A stretch of 64,000 bases of DNA from Aureimonas sp. AU20 (GTDB lineage Bacteria > Pseudomonadota > Alphaproteobacteria > Rhizobiales > Rhizobiaceae), in the NCBI RefSeq assembly GCF_001442755.1, contig NZ_CP006371.1, positions 37,356 through 101,355 of the forward strand, written 5' to 3'. Below the pieces are notes generated by a model that saw only the letters and a list, made by a program, of their open reading frames with translations, ran no database searches and was not told the DNA's origin. Shown here in pieces: positions 24,380 to 33,846 of this stretch (positions are counted from its first letter, which is position 1; each line of letters begins with the position of its first letter). The translations under genes and the position numbers were made by a program.

Positions 24380-26914
24380 TCAGGTCTTGAGAGCGTTTAC
24401 GGGCTGCACGAGCGATCCGGTCAACGTGAAACAGATACCGGCTGGATCAAACTCAATATGGCCCTCGCCGTCGAAGTAAGAGGCAACAATGCGTTCAATC
24501 AGCTTGGAGCCGAACCCGCGCCGTTTCGGAACGATAACAAGGGGCCCCCCGGTTTCGATCCAATGAAATTTGAATCCACCGTCGGCCACGTCCCAGATCA
24601 TTTCGATGCGGCCTGTCTCGTTCGATAGGGCTCCATACTTCGCGGCATTCGTCCCCAACTCGTGGATGGCGAGGCTCAGGCCGAGCGCCTGTTGCGCCGA
24701 CAGGTCCGCCCTTGGGCCTGACATGGCGACGCGCTCGCCCGCCAGCCGATGCGGTGCGATCGCCGCCTCGACGACCTCTCGCACGTCGGCTTCGGAGAAA
24801 TTCGTGCGCGTCAGGATGTCCTGCGCCCGCGCCAGTGCCAACAGCCGGCTGGAGATGGCCTCGCGGGCCTCTTCCCTCGTGTGGGCCTGCCGAAGTGTCT
24901 GGGTCGCGATCGCTTGCACCATGGCAAGCATGTTCTTCATGCGGTGCGACATCTCCTGCGTCAGGGCCCGCTGAGCGTCCTCCATGCGCTGACGTGCCAA
25001 CGCCACACGAACCCGGTCGCTCACCTGCTCGACGAACTGACGCTCGCCGTCGGTCCAGGGATGAAGCGTGCGAGAATGCGCAAAGACCACGGCATAGAGG
25101 CGGCCGTCGAAGCTGATGGGCAGGTCGAGGAACGACCGGGTCTGGATCGCGTCAAACTCCCCATGTCTGCCGCTAGTTCGTGCGTCCTCGTAGATGTCAT
25201 CGACTGCAACAATGTCACCGCGTCTGAGGTCGGCGAGGTACGATCCATAGGACGAGAACGCATGCCGCCCGACTGCGCTCGGCATACCCGGTTCGCACCA
25301 ATCGGACCGAACGTCGATCGTATCCTCACGAAGGTTCACGATGCCCGAGCCCACACGATCGACTTCAAGGCCGTCGGCCATACAGCTCGCCGCCGCCGTC
25401 ACGATGGTCTCCAGGTCTGACCGACCACGCAGTTCGTCCGCCAGCGTCAAAAGCGCTGCCTGGCGGCGATCACGCTTGATACGGTCCGTGACGTCCATAA
25501 AGATTACTGTGAAGCGATCATCGCCGATCGATTGCGCGACGCCGTCGTACCAACGGTCCAGCGTACCAACCCGGCGCGTGAAGCGAGCGGACTGACCGGT
25601 CTCGACGACACGCGCGAACTCGTTGACCCACTCGTCTTCAATGCCGGGAAGCAGCTCACGCACGGTCCGTCCCGCTGCCGTTCCGCGCGGTATGCCGATG
25701 ATGTCATGCCAAGCATCGTTCACCGCCTCGTAGCGCCAGTCGATGACATAACCCGACGCATCTCGGATCAATTGGCCGAGGATGAAGCCTTCGCGCAAAG
25801 TCTCGAAGACGGTGCGCCAAGTGGCTTCGCTGCGAGCCAGAGCGTCCTCGGAGGCGCGCCGCTCCTCGATGTCGATCAGAACGCCTTGGAACATCGTCGG
25901 CGTGCCGTCCGGCGCACGATCGACGCGCCCGTTCGCCTCCAGCCAATAGTAGTGCCCGTCCAATCGCCGCACGCGATACTGGTGCGCATAGTGGCCACCG
26001 CGGGCAACGACCTTGCCGATCGCATCGGCCAGTCCGGCCTGATCGTCGGGATGAACCGTCTCGACGATCTGCGAGAGCGGGATGCCCTCGCGTCCCAATG
26101 CCGGATCGAGACCGATGGCCCTGGCGAACGGTTCATCGATCGTGAAACTATCGGCTCCGATGTCCCAGAACCAAGTGCCGATGATGGCGCCCGCGCCAAG
26201 CGCCAACTGGACGCGTTCGAAGTTTGCCCTTGCGACACTCTCGCTGACGCGCAGCTTCTCGGTTGCAGTGTCACGTTCCCGTTCCGCCAGTATCCGGGGC
26301 GTTGCGTCTGAGGCGATATTCAGCAAGCCTGAGATTTCACCCGTCTCGTCGTGGACAGGCGAGTAGGAAAAGTCCCACCACGTGTCCTCGGCATACCCGT
26401 TGCGCGTCATGACAAGTGGCATGGCCTGGAACGTCACGGTCTCGCCGCCAAAGACGCGTGTCACGAGGGGCTCGATGTCGGCCCAGACATCGGGCCAGAC
26501 TTCGGCAAACGGCCTGCCGAGCGCCTGCGGGTGGCGGGCGCCGAGGAACGGCGCATAGGCGTTGTTGTAGAGAAAAGTTTGCTCCGGTCCCCAGGCCAAG
26601 CAGATCGCATGGCCCGAGGCCAGCATCATATCGACAATGGTGCGAAGGCTCTGAGGCCACTGCCGATGCGAGCCGAGTGGCGTGCCTGACCAGTCATGAT
26701 GCGAGATCTGGTCTGCCATCGGCAGCACTTTGCCGGGGTCTTGCTCCGCGCCGGAAAATGCCCGCGCCGTCATCCTGTCGCTCAAAGGTCGAAACCGTTC
26801 CCAATCGCACACCGCTTGCGCCATTCGTAAGCGTTCCACGGCTGAGATGGAAGGATGTTCACCATTCGCGGACGACGGTTGTCGCCTGGGGCACAACTGA
26901 TCGCTGACGGGCAT
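24380..26914 (-). CDS. HWE-family histidine kinase with PAS and GAF domains
   Basis: An 844-residue soluble sensor kinase. The order is a first PAS-like domain beginning at about residue 75 (WSGTPLGSHRQWPQSLRTI), PAS_3 (about 215-345; GTWFWDIGADSFTIDEPFARAIG), a third PAS (about 355-470; EGFILGQLIRDASGYVIDWRYE), GAF (about 490-635) and the HWE kinase core (H-box EMSHRMKNMLAMVQAIATQ with His657, N-box HELGTNAAKYGALSN). Nothing membrane-spanning is evident. The start at 26914 has a weak site; later in-frame ATGs are possible. A receiver gene follows immediately. The PAS modules recur in the kinases at 27435 and 56296 and in the broken gene at 37.7 kb. Confidence 0.9.
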   Translation of the reverse strand: MPVSDQLCPRRQPSSANGEHPSISAVERLRMAQAVCDWERFRPLSDRMTARAFSGAEQDPGKVLPMADQISHHDWSGTPLGSHRQWPQSLRTIVDMMLASGHAICLAWGPEQTFLYNNAYAPFLGARHPQALGRPFAEVWPDVWADIEPLVTRVFGGETVTFQAMPLVMTRNGYAEDTWWDFSYSPVHDETGEISGLLNIASDATPRILAERERDTATEKLRVSESVARANFERVQLALGAGAIIGTWFWDIGADSFTIDEPFARAIGLDPALGREGIPLSQIVETVHPDDQAGLADAIGKVVARGGHYAHQYRVRRLDGHYYWLEANGRVDRAPDGTPTMFQGVLIDIEERRASEDALARSEATWRTVFETLREGFILGQLIRDASGYVIDWRYEAVNDAWHDIIGIPRGTAAGRTVRELLPGIEDEWVNEFARVVETGQSARFTRRVGTLDRWYDGVAQSIGDDRFTVIFMDVTDRIKRDRRQAALLTLADELRGRSDLETIVTAAASCMADGLEVDRVGSGIVNLREDTIDVRSDWCEPGMPSAVGRHAFSSYGSYLADLRRGDIVAVDDIYEDARTSGRHGEFDAIQTRSFLDLPISFDGRLYAVVFAHSRTLHPWTDGERQFVEQVSDRVRVALARQRMEDAQRALTQEMSHRMKNMLAMVQAIATQTLRQAHTREEAREAISSRLLALARAQDILTRTNFSEADVREVVEAAIAPHRLAGERVAMSGPRADLSAQQALGLSLAIHELGTNAAKYGALSNETGRIEMIWDVADGGFKFHWIETGGPLVIVPKRRGFGSKLIERIVASYFDGEGHIEFDPAGICFTLTGSLVQPVNALKT

Positions 26915-27058
26915 CTTGCTGTCCCGTCGTGCAACACCGCGGTGGGGAAGTGGAAGGCTGGATGAGAACTATCCGCTTCAGACATCTCGCAGACCACTGC
27001 GCGGATGCAGCAACCTCCTGAAAGACGGACTCGCTGAAGGTAGATAGCGCCTGCCCGA

Positions 27059-27451
27059 TCAGTTTTCCACGCGAGCATCAGCTCGATGCAACGCCTTGAG
27101 AATGGTCGCCCGTAGGTAGGGCTTGGAGAAGAATTCGCCTCCCTTCGGCACCTGGGCATCCGAAAGCTGAGTATGGCCCGAGACGATGATGATGGCGATG
27201 TGTGGCCAGCGCTTGCGCACGGTGCGCGCCAGCTCAAGCCCATCCATTTCACCGGGCATGTCGATATCGGTGAACAGGATGCCGATGTCGTCGCGGGTTT
27301 CGAGTATTGCCAGCGCCTTGGCCGCGTTCGAGGCGGCGCAGACCGGGAAGCCTTCATCCTCAACCATGTCGACGGCGTCGACGCGGATTAGGGGCTCGTC
27401 CTCGACGATCAGCACACACTTGTCAGTCACGATGTCATCCATGGTCTGCAA
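27059..27451 (-). CDS. Single-domain response regulator
   Basis: A 130-residue receiver domain close in sequence to the one at 23980. It has VLIVEDEPLIRVDAVDMVEDEGF, the phospho-acceptor Asp in ILFTDIDMPGEMDG, the Ser in IIIVSGHTQ and the Lys in FFSKPYLRAT. Its start overlaps the 3' end of the HWE kinase gene by 17 bases, which implies coupled expression and a cognate pair. Confidence 0.93.
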   Translation of the reverse strand: MQTMDDIVTDKCVLIVEDEPLIRVDAVDMVEDEGFPVCAASNAAKALAILETRDDIGILFTDIDMPGEMDGLELARTVRKRWPHIAIIIVSGHTQLSDAQVPKGGEFFSKPYLRATILKALHRADARVEN

Positions 27452-29888
27452 CAGGGCGTCGGGGGCTTGGTTCCGGCGAGGTTGGCGTTTCCGTCGGAAG
27501 CTTGCCGTTGAGGACGTAGCATAGGCCCTCCGGCGTGAAGGCGGTCTCTCCGCTGCCCTCGAAGTAGGAGGGGACGATCTGGTTGGTCAAACGGGAGCCA
27601 AAGCCGCGGCGCGCAGGCTTCACGACCTCAGGGCCGCCCTCCTCACGCCATTCAAAGCGGAAGGCGCCATCGGCCCCCTGCCGCCAGCTTATGCGGATGT
27701 GACCCGTATCGTTGGACAAGGCCCCGTATTTCGTAGCGTTGGTGGCGAGCTCGTGGATCGCCAGCGATAGCCCAAGCGCGGCCTGCGACGGAAGGTCCAG
27801 ACGAACGCCCTTGATCGTGACCCGGTCGTCGCTTTCCAGATGAACCTTCAGCGCGCCCCGCACCACCTCATGGATCGTGGCGCTGCTGTAGGTCGTCTGG
27901 CGCAGGAGGTCCTGTGCGTTCGACAGCGCCGCGATCCGCTGGTCGATCGTTACGGCGGCTTCCTGCTTGGTCTCGGCGTGCCGCATGGTCTGCGAGACGA
28001 TGGCCTTCACCATGGACAGGGTGTTCTTGATGCGGTGCGCCATCTCGTTCTGGAGTTCGCGCTGTTGCCGCTCAGCGCGCTCCTTGGCGGCGATCAGTTC
28101 GTTGGCGTCGACCAGGGCGGCAGCCTGTTCGGTCTCGGTGGTGATATCGCGGGCACTGGAGTAGAGCTTGTCGCCCTCCGGGAAGGCGACCCAAGATAGC
28201 CTACGCCAACCGCCTGCCTTCATCCGGTATCGGTTCTCGAACTGAAGAACCGGATGACCGGCTCGCACGCGTTCGAACGCGGTCAGACTCGCCGCCACGT
28301 CGTCGGGATGGACGAAATCGTTATAAGGCTTCCCCTCGATCTCCCGGATGTTCCAGCCAAGCGCTGTCATCCAGGCCGGATTGACTCGGTCGAACGCGCC
28401 GCTCGGCATGTCGATGACCGACAGGAGGTCGGGACTGAAGCGCCAGGTCCGATCCTGCTGCGCCGTTTGCTCGGCGATGGCGGCTTCCTGTGCCCTTTCG
28501 TCGGTGACGTCGCGGGCGATACAATAGAGAAGCCCGTTCTCTGGAACCGCAGTCCAGGACAGGGTCCGGTAGCCGCGATCCTTGGAGCGGAGGCGGTTCT
28601 CGAACTCGAACGTCTCGTGGCCCGAGGCCAGGTGGCCGATCTCAGCACGTGTCTTGGCGACGTCGTCGGGATGCTCCATCCATTGCGACGTGTGCCCGAC
28701 AATCTCCTCCTGCCGCCAGCCCAGCGTGCGCGTCCAGGCCGGATTGATCGAGAGCCAGACACCCTTGTCGTCGGCGACCCCCAGCATATCGCTGCAGAGC
28801 TGCCAGATGCGGTCACGCTCGGCCGTCTGCGCCGCGACCTGGCGCTCCAGGTCGGCGTTCAACTCGCGCAGCCTGTGCTCGGCAGCGCGCCGCGCGATCT
28901 CAACTTCGGTGCGGTCCATAACGCGCCGGGCAAACAGCACCTCGTCTGAGGACCAGACACGCGGCCCGTCCTGGTTCAGGCACAGCACGACCTTGAGGTG
29001 GTCACGGTCCATGAGGGGCAAGTTGGCAAGGGATCGGACCTTGATCGATCGGAAGTTCGCCGCCTGGTCGATGGTCCGAGGATCGGTGGCGACATCGTCG
29101 ATGACAACGTCTTCGCCGCGCCGGAGCGCCTTGATGTAGGAGCCGTAGGTCTCGAAGTCGTGCGTGCCGGCAAGGCTTGCTTGCCCGTCCGCTAGCCAGT
29201 CCTGCTCGATAACAATGTGTCGCCCGGCAGCATCCATGTCGCCGTAGGCTACGCGCGACAGGTCCAAAGCCTTACCGACCGTTTCTGACGCCAGAAGCGC
29301 CATGTCCTGCGGGTCGTCCAGCGATCGCAATCTCTCGCTGAGCTCCCTGAGGATCCGTTCCAGGCGTCGGGAGGCGGCATCGATCAGGACGCCGGAAAAA
29401 CGCATCGGCGTGCCGTCCGGGCCATGCTCGACGCGCCCGTTGGCTTCCAGCCAGTGGTAGCGGCCAGTGTGACGGCGCACCCGGTACTCGTGCGCGTAGG
29501 CCCCGCCACGTCCGACCGCTTCGTTGATCGCCGCGGCCAATCCCGCCTGATCGTCGGGATGGACCGTGGCCACGATCTGGGCGAGCGGTATGCCCTCGCT
29601 GCTGAGGGCGGGATCAAGGCCGAACGCAGCCGCGAACGCCTCGTCGATCGTGAAGCGATCGGCTTGGATGTCCCAGAACCACGTGCCGATGATGGCGCCC
29701 GCCGCTAAGGCGAGTTGCACCCGGTCCGCGTCCGCCAAAGCCGCATCACTCTGCCATGCGGTCTGCTGCGGCTCCATCAAGTTGACGATCGGTACCGTCT
29801 TGGTGGGGAGGTTCATGGAGGCACTCGACGAAATGGGCCGTAGGTCACTCATGCAGGACAAGCACTTGTGCTGGCGAAAGCACTGCAT
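27435..29888 (-). CDS. HWE-family histidine kinase with PAS and GAF domains
   Basis: An 817-residue kinase. The order is PAS_3 (about residues 45-170; GTWFWDIQADRFTIDEAFAAAFG), GAF (about 180-335; VAYGDMDAAGRHIVIEQDWLADG), a coil, two further PAS domains (about 355-475 and 480-600, with CSDMLGVADDKGVWLSINPAW and SPDLLSVIDMPSGAFDRVNPAW) and the HWE core (EMAHRIKNTLSMVKAIVSQT with His618; HELATNATKYGALSN). The first PAS and the kinase core are close paralogs of the 24380 kinase. The start is uncertain: ATGs at 29888, 29849 and 29816 all lack a strong ribosome binding site. It overlaps the receiver gene that follows. Confidence 0.9.
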   Translation of the reverse strand: MQCFRQHKCLSCMSDLRPISSSASMNLPTKTVPIVNLMEPQQTAWQSDAALADADRVQLALAAGAIIGTWFWDIQADRFTIDEAFAAAFGLDPALSSEGIPLAQIVATVHPDDQAGLAAAINEAVGRGGAYAHEYRVRRHTGRYHWLEANGRVEHGPDGTPMRFSGVLIDAASRRLERILRELSERLRSLDDPQDMALLASETVGKALDLSRVAYGDMDAAGRHIVIEQDWLADGQASLAGTHDFETYGSYIKALRRGEDVVIDDVATDPRTIDQAANFRSIKVRSLANLPLMDRDHLKVVLCLNQDGPRVWSSDEVLFARRVMDRTEVEIARRAAEHRLRELNADLERQVAAQTAERDRIWQLCSDMLGVADDKGVWLSINPAWTRTLGWRQEEIVGHTSQWMEHPDDVAKTRAEIGHLASGHETFEFENRLRSKDRGYRTLSWTAVPENGLLYCIARDVTDERAQEAAIAEQTAQQDRTWRFSPDLLSVIDMPSGAFDRVNPAWMTALGWNIREIEGKPYNDFVHPDDVAASLTAFERVRAGHPVLQFENRYRMKAGGWRRLSWVAFPEGDKLYSSARDITTETEQAAALVDANELIAAKERAERQQRELQNEMAHRIKNTLSMVKAIVSQTMRHAETKQEAAVTIDQRIAALSNAQDLLRQTTYSSATIHEVVRGALKVHLESDDRVTIKGVRLDLPSQAALGLSLAIHELATNATKYGALSNDTGHIRISWRQGADGAFRFEWREEGGPEVVKPARRGFGSRLTNQIVPSYFEGSGETAFTPEGLCYVLNGKLPTETPTSPEPSPRRPVADHG

Positions 29889-29969
29889 CGTAGGGCTTAG
29901 CGTTGCAAGCGGTGTCGCTGCGAAGAATCGCCCTACCCATCCGAAGGGCTGGTTTTATCGCATACTGTC

Positions 29970-30100
29970 AGAAAGCGGACCGTCGCCTTTCCACCCTCCC
30001 CTGCCTTCCAATCGGTTTCAGATACGGGCCGAAAGCGGAACGTCGGCTTTCGAGCCAATCGTGAGGAAAGCTGCCGTTCCGCTGTCGACCCCTTAGAGAC
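29970..30100. repeat. Long copy of the dispersed intergenic palindromic repeat
   Basis: A full copy: GAAAGCGGACCGTCGCCTTT, CCTCCCCTGCCTTCCAATCG, GGTTTCAGATACGGGCCGAA, GGAACGTCGGCTTTCGAG, GGAAAGCTGCCGTTCCGC and GTCGACCCCTTAGAGACG. It lies between the kinase at 27435 and the GST gene. Confidence 0.8.
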
Positions 30101-30247
30101 GCTTCTAGCCTCGAAAGTTCACCTTGTCAGCGGACATCGCAAGAGCTTGGGAGACCATGGCGGTCGAGGCGTTGACCCCGACTGCCACCGTGCGCCCCCG
30201 GTACGCTGCGTTCTCGACAATCGGTATCCGAATGGCTTGCGGTTGAC

Positions 30248-30946
30248 CTATTTCGGATTGTCCAGTTCCGTGACGCCGCTGTTGCGGTCGGCGTAGGCTG
30301 CTTGGAACGCTGGCCGCTGCTGCCAACGCCGCCAGAAGGCGTCGAGGTGCTCGAACCGCTCGTCCAGCGGTGTCGCGTTCACCGGGAACTTGGAAAAGGC
30401 GATGGCCGTCGCCAGCGTAATGTCCGAGAAGGTCGGCGCGTCCTTGCCCAGCATCCACTCGCGTCCATCCGACAAGTGCTGGTTTACCAGCCCCGCATGG
30501 GCAAGCGCTTCCTTGCGGCAGTGCTCGCCCCAGGCCGGATTGTGAGTCAGTTCGAGCTTGGGTCCCAGACCCTGATGCAGGACGTGGAACATCGTGGTGA
30601 TGCGGTAGAGCACGTGGACCCAGATGCGGTTGTCCCACATCGCGTCGAGGCCCTGGTCCATCGGCGTCTCGCCCATGATGCGGCGTCCGGGAGTGGCCTG
30701 GTCAAGGTAGCGAACGATGGCCGCCGTTTCTGAAAGGATGCTGCCATCGGCCAGCCGAAGGGTCGGCGTTTCGCCCCATGGGTTCATCTTGAGGTGACGC
30801 CACTGCCGCTGCTCGCCGCCTGGCGACATGTCGTAAACATGCTCCTCGAACTGATCGGCAATGCCCTTCTCATGCAGGAAGAGGCGCAGGCGCTGCGGGT
30901 TCGGGAACGCGGACGGCGAGGTGAAGAGGCAAGGCTTGGCTGTCAT
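30248..30946 (-). CDS. Glutathione S-transferase family protein
   Basis: A 232-residue GST. The N-terminal thioredoxin-like domain starts CLFTSPSAFPNPQRLRLFLHEKG and contains the glutathione-binding NPWGETPTLRLADGSILSETAAIVRYLDQ segment. The C-terminal all-helical domain ends with the SDITLATAIAFSKF segment. It should conjugate or reduce electrophiles using glutathione in the cytosol. It is divergent from a TetR gene at 31060, with palindromic sites between them, so expression is probably controlled by that regulator. Confidence 0.93.
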   Translation of the reverse strand: MTAKPCLFTSPSAFPNPQRLRLFLHEKGIADQFEEHVYDMSPGGEQRQWRHLKMNPWGETPTLRLADGSILSETAAIVRYLDQATPGRRIMGETPMDQGLDAMWDNRIWVHVLYRITTMFHVLHQGLGPKLELTHNPAWGEHCRKEALAHAGLVNQHLSDGREWMLGKDAPTFSDITLATAIAFSKFPVNATPLDERFEHLDAFWRRWQQRPAFQAAYADRNSGVTELDNPK

Positions 30947-30970
30947 GGGAACCCTCAGTCGTTTTCGCCA

Positions 30971-31048
30971 ACCTGTCGGCAGGTAGGCATAAGAGACGTG
31001 TGGACTCTTTCCACTCGGTTTGTCAAAGCCTATCTACTGTCAGGCAGT
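30971..31048. promoter_or_regulatory. Paired palindromes between the GST and TetR genes
   Basis: ACCTGTCGGCAGGT (30971-30984, ACCTG around four bases) and ACTGTCAGGCAGT (31036-31048, ACTG around five bases) are two similar palindromes. The second lies just before the TetR ribosome binding site. They are plausible operators for autoregulation and for control of the GST gene. Confidence 0.5.
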
Positions 31049-31059
31049 CGGGAGCGGAG

Positions 31060-31620
31060 ATGACCACCAAGACCAGAGACAGGATCATGGAGGCTGCCCG
31101 GCTAACCGTTCAGGACCTCGGCTATAGCGGTCTTAGCTTCCGCGAGTTGGCCAAGGAAGTCGGCATAAAGAGCGCTAGCATCCACTACTACTTCCCGACG
31201 AAAGGAGAGTTGGTAGTGGCGATCGTGAGACGATACGTCGAGCGGCACGAGGCGTTTCTCAACGAACTTCTGGTTGAGGGCGCCGATCGCGGCACCCTCA
31301 TGAAACACTACACCGACATGTTCCGCCGCACGCTCCTCAATGGCAACCGCATGTGTCTGGCGGGAATGCTGTCTGCCGAGCGCAACGAACTTCCTGAAGA
31401 CGTCCGGTCGGAGGTGGTTCGGTGGGGAGAAATGAACGAGCACTGGCTCGTCGGCGTGCTGGCATCCGGGGACGCTGAGGACGCGGATCGTCTGCGGCCT
31501 CGCGCCAGGGCGATCTTCGCCGCGATCTCCGGCGCTCAGATGATCGCGCACGGACGCAACGAGATCTCAGCTTACGATGATGTCATTGCGGCCTACCGAG
31601 GCAGCGGCCTTCTTCCATAA
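31060..31620 (+). CDS. TetR/AcrR family transcriptional regulator
   Basis: A 186-residue regulator. Its N-terminal helix-turn-helix reads RIMEAARLTVQDLGYSGLSFRELAKEVGIKSASIHYYFPTKGELVVAIV. The C-terminal ligand domain includes LLNGNRMCLAGMLSAE, typical of the NemR/AcrR-like group, in which a cysteine can sense electrophiles. The ATG at 31060 follows GGAGCGGAG; an upstream in-frame ATG at 31000 is rejected. It is divergent from the GST gene, so an electrophile-responsive detoxification pair is likely (inference). Confidence 0.92.
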   Translation: MTTKTRDRIMEAARLTVQDLGYSGLSFRELAKEVGIKSASIHYYFPTKGELVVAIVRRYVERHEAFLNELLVEGADRGTLMKHYTDMFRRTLLNGNRMCLAGMLSAERNELPEDVRSEVVRWGEMNEHWLVGVLASGDAEDADRLRPRARAIFAAISGAQMIAHGRNEISAYDDVIAAYRGSGLLP

Positions 31621-31690
31621 CGGTATCGGTCGAAGGTCGGCGACACATTGGCACTCCAGAATACCTACGTCCGGTTCTTGTGTCCAACCA

Positions 31691-31808
31691 GTCCGAAGCG
31701 GACCAACGGCCAACCACCCTCCCCTGCCTTCGATCGGTTTCAGATACGGGCCGAAAGCGGTTCGTCTGCTATCGGAAGCTCGACAGGAGAAAGCAGCCGT
31801 CGTTAAAC
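31691..31808. repeat. Copy of the dispersed intergenic palindromic repeat
   Basis: Contains GAAGCGGACC, CCTCCCCTGCCTTCGATCGG, TTTCAGATACGGGCCGAAAG, GTCTGCTATCGGAAGC and GAGAAAGCAGCCGTCG. It lies between the TetR gene and the 3' end of the conflict operon. Confidence 0.75.
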
Positions 31809-31932
31809 ACTGCTGGCAAGCGGCAGCTTCCGACCAAAGTAGGCCTTTCGCTTTTTCTTCGGCGGCTATTAGCTTTGAAGCCTTGAGCTTCCGTACAGAA
31901 GTTATAAGCCCGCCCCTTGTCAGTCGGACTTT

Positions 31933-33846
31933 TTATCGTGCCACGTGAACGTGGGTCTGCTTCTGAACGTGGACGCCCTTGAGACCCTCGAAAGAGGCAC
32001 CCGTGATGATCAACTGAGCGCCCTCGAACGCCTCCTCGGCGAGGAGGTCGATGAAGGGCTGCACAATGAAGTTCTCGCTGTCCTTGACCTCTTCGCCTGA
32101 GAACTCGCCCGGAACGTCGATGATGGACAGTCCCGGGTAGTGCATGCCGGGGACGGGGCTTAGCGAGAGCAGCCCGTACTGGTAGGCCATTAGGAAGTAG
32201 AGGGAGTCCGTGCCGCCGAGGGCGATCTGCCAGCGCTTGCGCCCGACCCGGAAGCTGTTGGTGGACCTGGAGATATCGACCTCAACCGGGCTATGCTTCC
32301 AAGTCTCCGGCCGCTGCGCATTGAGGGCGGCGAGGTAGGCGTTCATCCCGTCTTCGAGTTTCTGAGCGGCGGCGTTGAAGTCGACGGATCGGTTGGCCTC
32401 GTCAACCTTCTCCTGAAGCGGATTGATCTCGTCTTCGAGGGCCTGGACCTGTTCAGTCAGGCTCTTGCCCAACTCGAGCGCTGCGGCCACCCGGTCCATC
32501 TGGCGTTGCCGCTCCGCCGCCTTGCCCAGAGCCACATCAATCGCGCTCACATCGGCTTGGGCGACGGCAGCTACGGCGCGACGGGCGGGCGCGAGCTCGA
32601 CCTCAATTGTTCGCAGCTTTTCATCGGCGGCCTGCGAAGCCTCTGTCTGTTTGTCAACGTCGCGCTCAAGAACGGAGATGAGCTCCTCCGCTTCGAGCAG
32701 TTCGGCGTTCAGCCGATCCTGCTCGAAGCGGAGCCGAACCTCGCCGAGCCCGGAGATCTCCGGCTCCTCGGGCAAATGCTGGTGGCAGACGAAGCAGTGG
32801 TCAGGCTTAAGATAGGGGATGATCCCTTGGTCGCAGGCCGGGCAGTGGGTGACTTTCAGATCGGCGAGCAACTGGCTGGCGTCGGCGACCCGACCCATTC
32901 GTTCGATCTCGGCCGCGAGGTCCGCGCGGTATCGCCGGACCTCGGCCAGCCTGTCCTCGGCTCCCTGTCGCTTCTGGCGCGCCGCCGTCACCTCTTCGAG
33001 GGCCGCGGCCCGCGCATGGCCAAGCTCGGTGACGCGCGAGCGATCGGATGCGGGAAGACTGATGTTGCTGGCCGCCGCCAGGACTTCGCCCCTCCGGGTA
33101 TGCAGGCGCTCGACAGTGTCCCGAAGCCGTTTCATGGCAGCGGTGACGGTGGCCTCATTCACGCCAAGGGGGGCGTCCTCCGAGTCGAGGAGACCGCTGG
33201 CTAGATCGTTAAGGGTCTCGCTATACTGCTCACGGCGTGCTCTCAACCGCATCGACTTGAGCTTCAAATTCACGAGCTTGCCGTAGTCCTCACTGTAGAT
33301 GCGTTCGGCTAGGCCGAGGAAGAGCAACAGGCTGGCGTGCTGCTCGGTGTCAGCCTGTTGATCGACGAGACCGCTCCAGAAGCGCTGCTGGCGGAAGATG
33401 TGCCGCAACAGGGTGCGGAAGCTGAGCTCCGGCCAAGTCTGGCCGGACATCGGGTTGCCTCTGGGAAAGTTCAGCAGCGGGATGCCCAGCTTCTCCATGA
33501 GCCAGTGCTGGAAATCCCTCACAAGCATGCCTTCGTCGTCGACAAAGACCTTCCCTTTGGCACCGGTCTCCCGCCAGCGGCGCTCGATCCGGAACGTCTC
33601 GTCGGCGATGCAGAGCGTCGCGGCGGCCGCATCATATTTCGCGGCGAGCCCTTCCTCGTTGCTCTGCTCGTAGGGGTTGGCTCCGGTGTCGCCGAGCAGG
33701 AAATCGAGCGTCTGCAGCCACTTTGTCTTACCGGTATTCGGTCGTCCGACGAAGACATTGACGCCGGGTTTAAAAGTGAGCGACTCAACGTTTCCGGTCG
33801 CCAGCCGACGTTCCAGGGTTCGGATTGAGAGGAAAGATGCGCTCAT
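31933..33846 (-). CDS. Coiled-coil ABC/SMC-like ATPase with a central zinc ribbon (DUF3732-like)
   Basis: A 637-residue Rad50/SMC-type ATPase. Walker A is GRPNTGKT at residues 34-41. A long coiled coil is interrupted at its apex by two CxxC pairs (Cys335/338 and Cys351/354), a zinc-ribbon variant of the Rad50 hook. The C-terminal half has an ABC-signature-like LGGTDSLYFL and a Walker B-like LSIIDVPGEF. The ending with VHVQKQTHVHV resembles DUF3732 ATPases of ABC three-component systems. Its ATG overlaps the stop of the middle component in ATGA. I infer it acts as the sensor/motor of an anti-phage or anti-plasmid operon, binding DNA ends or structures and triggering the nuclease. Confidence 0.88.
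   Translation of the reverse strand: MSASFLSIRTLERRLATGNVESLTFKPGVNVFVGRPNTGKTKWLQTLDFLLGDTGANPYEQSNEEGLAAKYDAAAATLCIADETFRIERRWRETGAKGKVFVDDEGMLVRDFQHWLMEKLGIPLLNFPRGNPMSGQTWPELSFRTLLRHIFRQQRFWSGLVDQQADTEQHASLLLFLGLAERIYSEDYGKLVNLKLKSMRLRARREQYSETLNDLASGLLDSEDAPLGVNEATVTAAMKRLRDTVERLHTRRGEVLAAASNISLPASDRSRVTELGHARAAALEEVTAARQKRQGAEDRLAEVRRYRADLAAEIERMGRVADASQLLADLKVTHCPACDQGIIPYLKPDHCFVCHQHLPEEPEISGLGEVRLRFEQDRLNAELLEAEELISVLERDVDKQTEASQAADEKLRTIEVELAPARRAVAAVAQADVSAIDVALGKAAERQRQMDRVAAALELGKSLTEQVQALEDEINPLQEKVDEANRSVDFNAAAQKLEDGMNAYLAALNAQRPETWKHSPVEVDISRSTNSFRVGRKRWQIALGGTDSLYFLMAYQYGLLSLSPVPGMHYPGLSIIDVPGEFSGEEVKDSENFIVQPFIDLLAEEAFEGAQLIITGASFEGLKGVHVQKQTHVHVAR

Noticed and set aside
24380..29888. 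LOV photoreceptor domains in the PAS-rich kinases
   Set aside because: No NCRFLQ-type flavin-binding cysteine motif is present in any PAS domain.
32293..33204. Plus-strand open frame of 303 codons
   Set aside because: Antisense shadow of the coiled-coil ATPase; no motifs.
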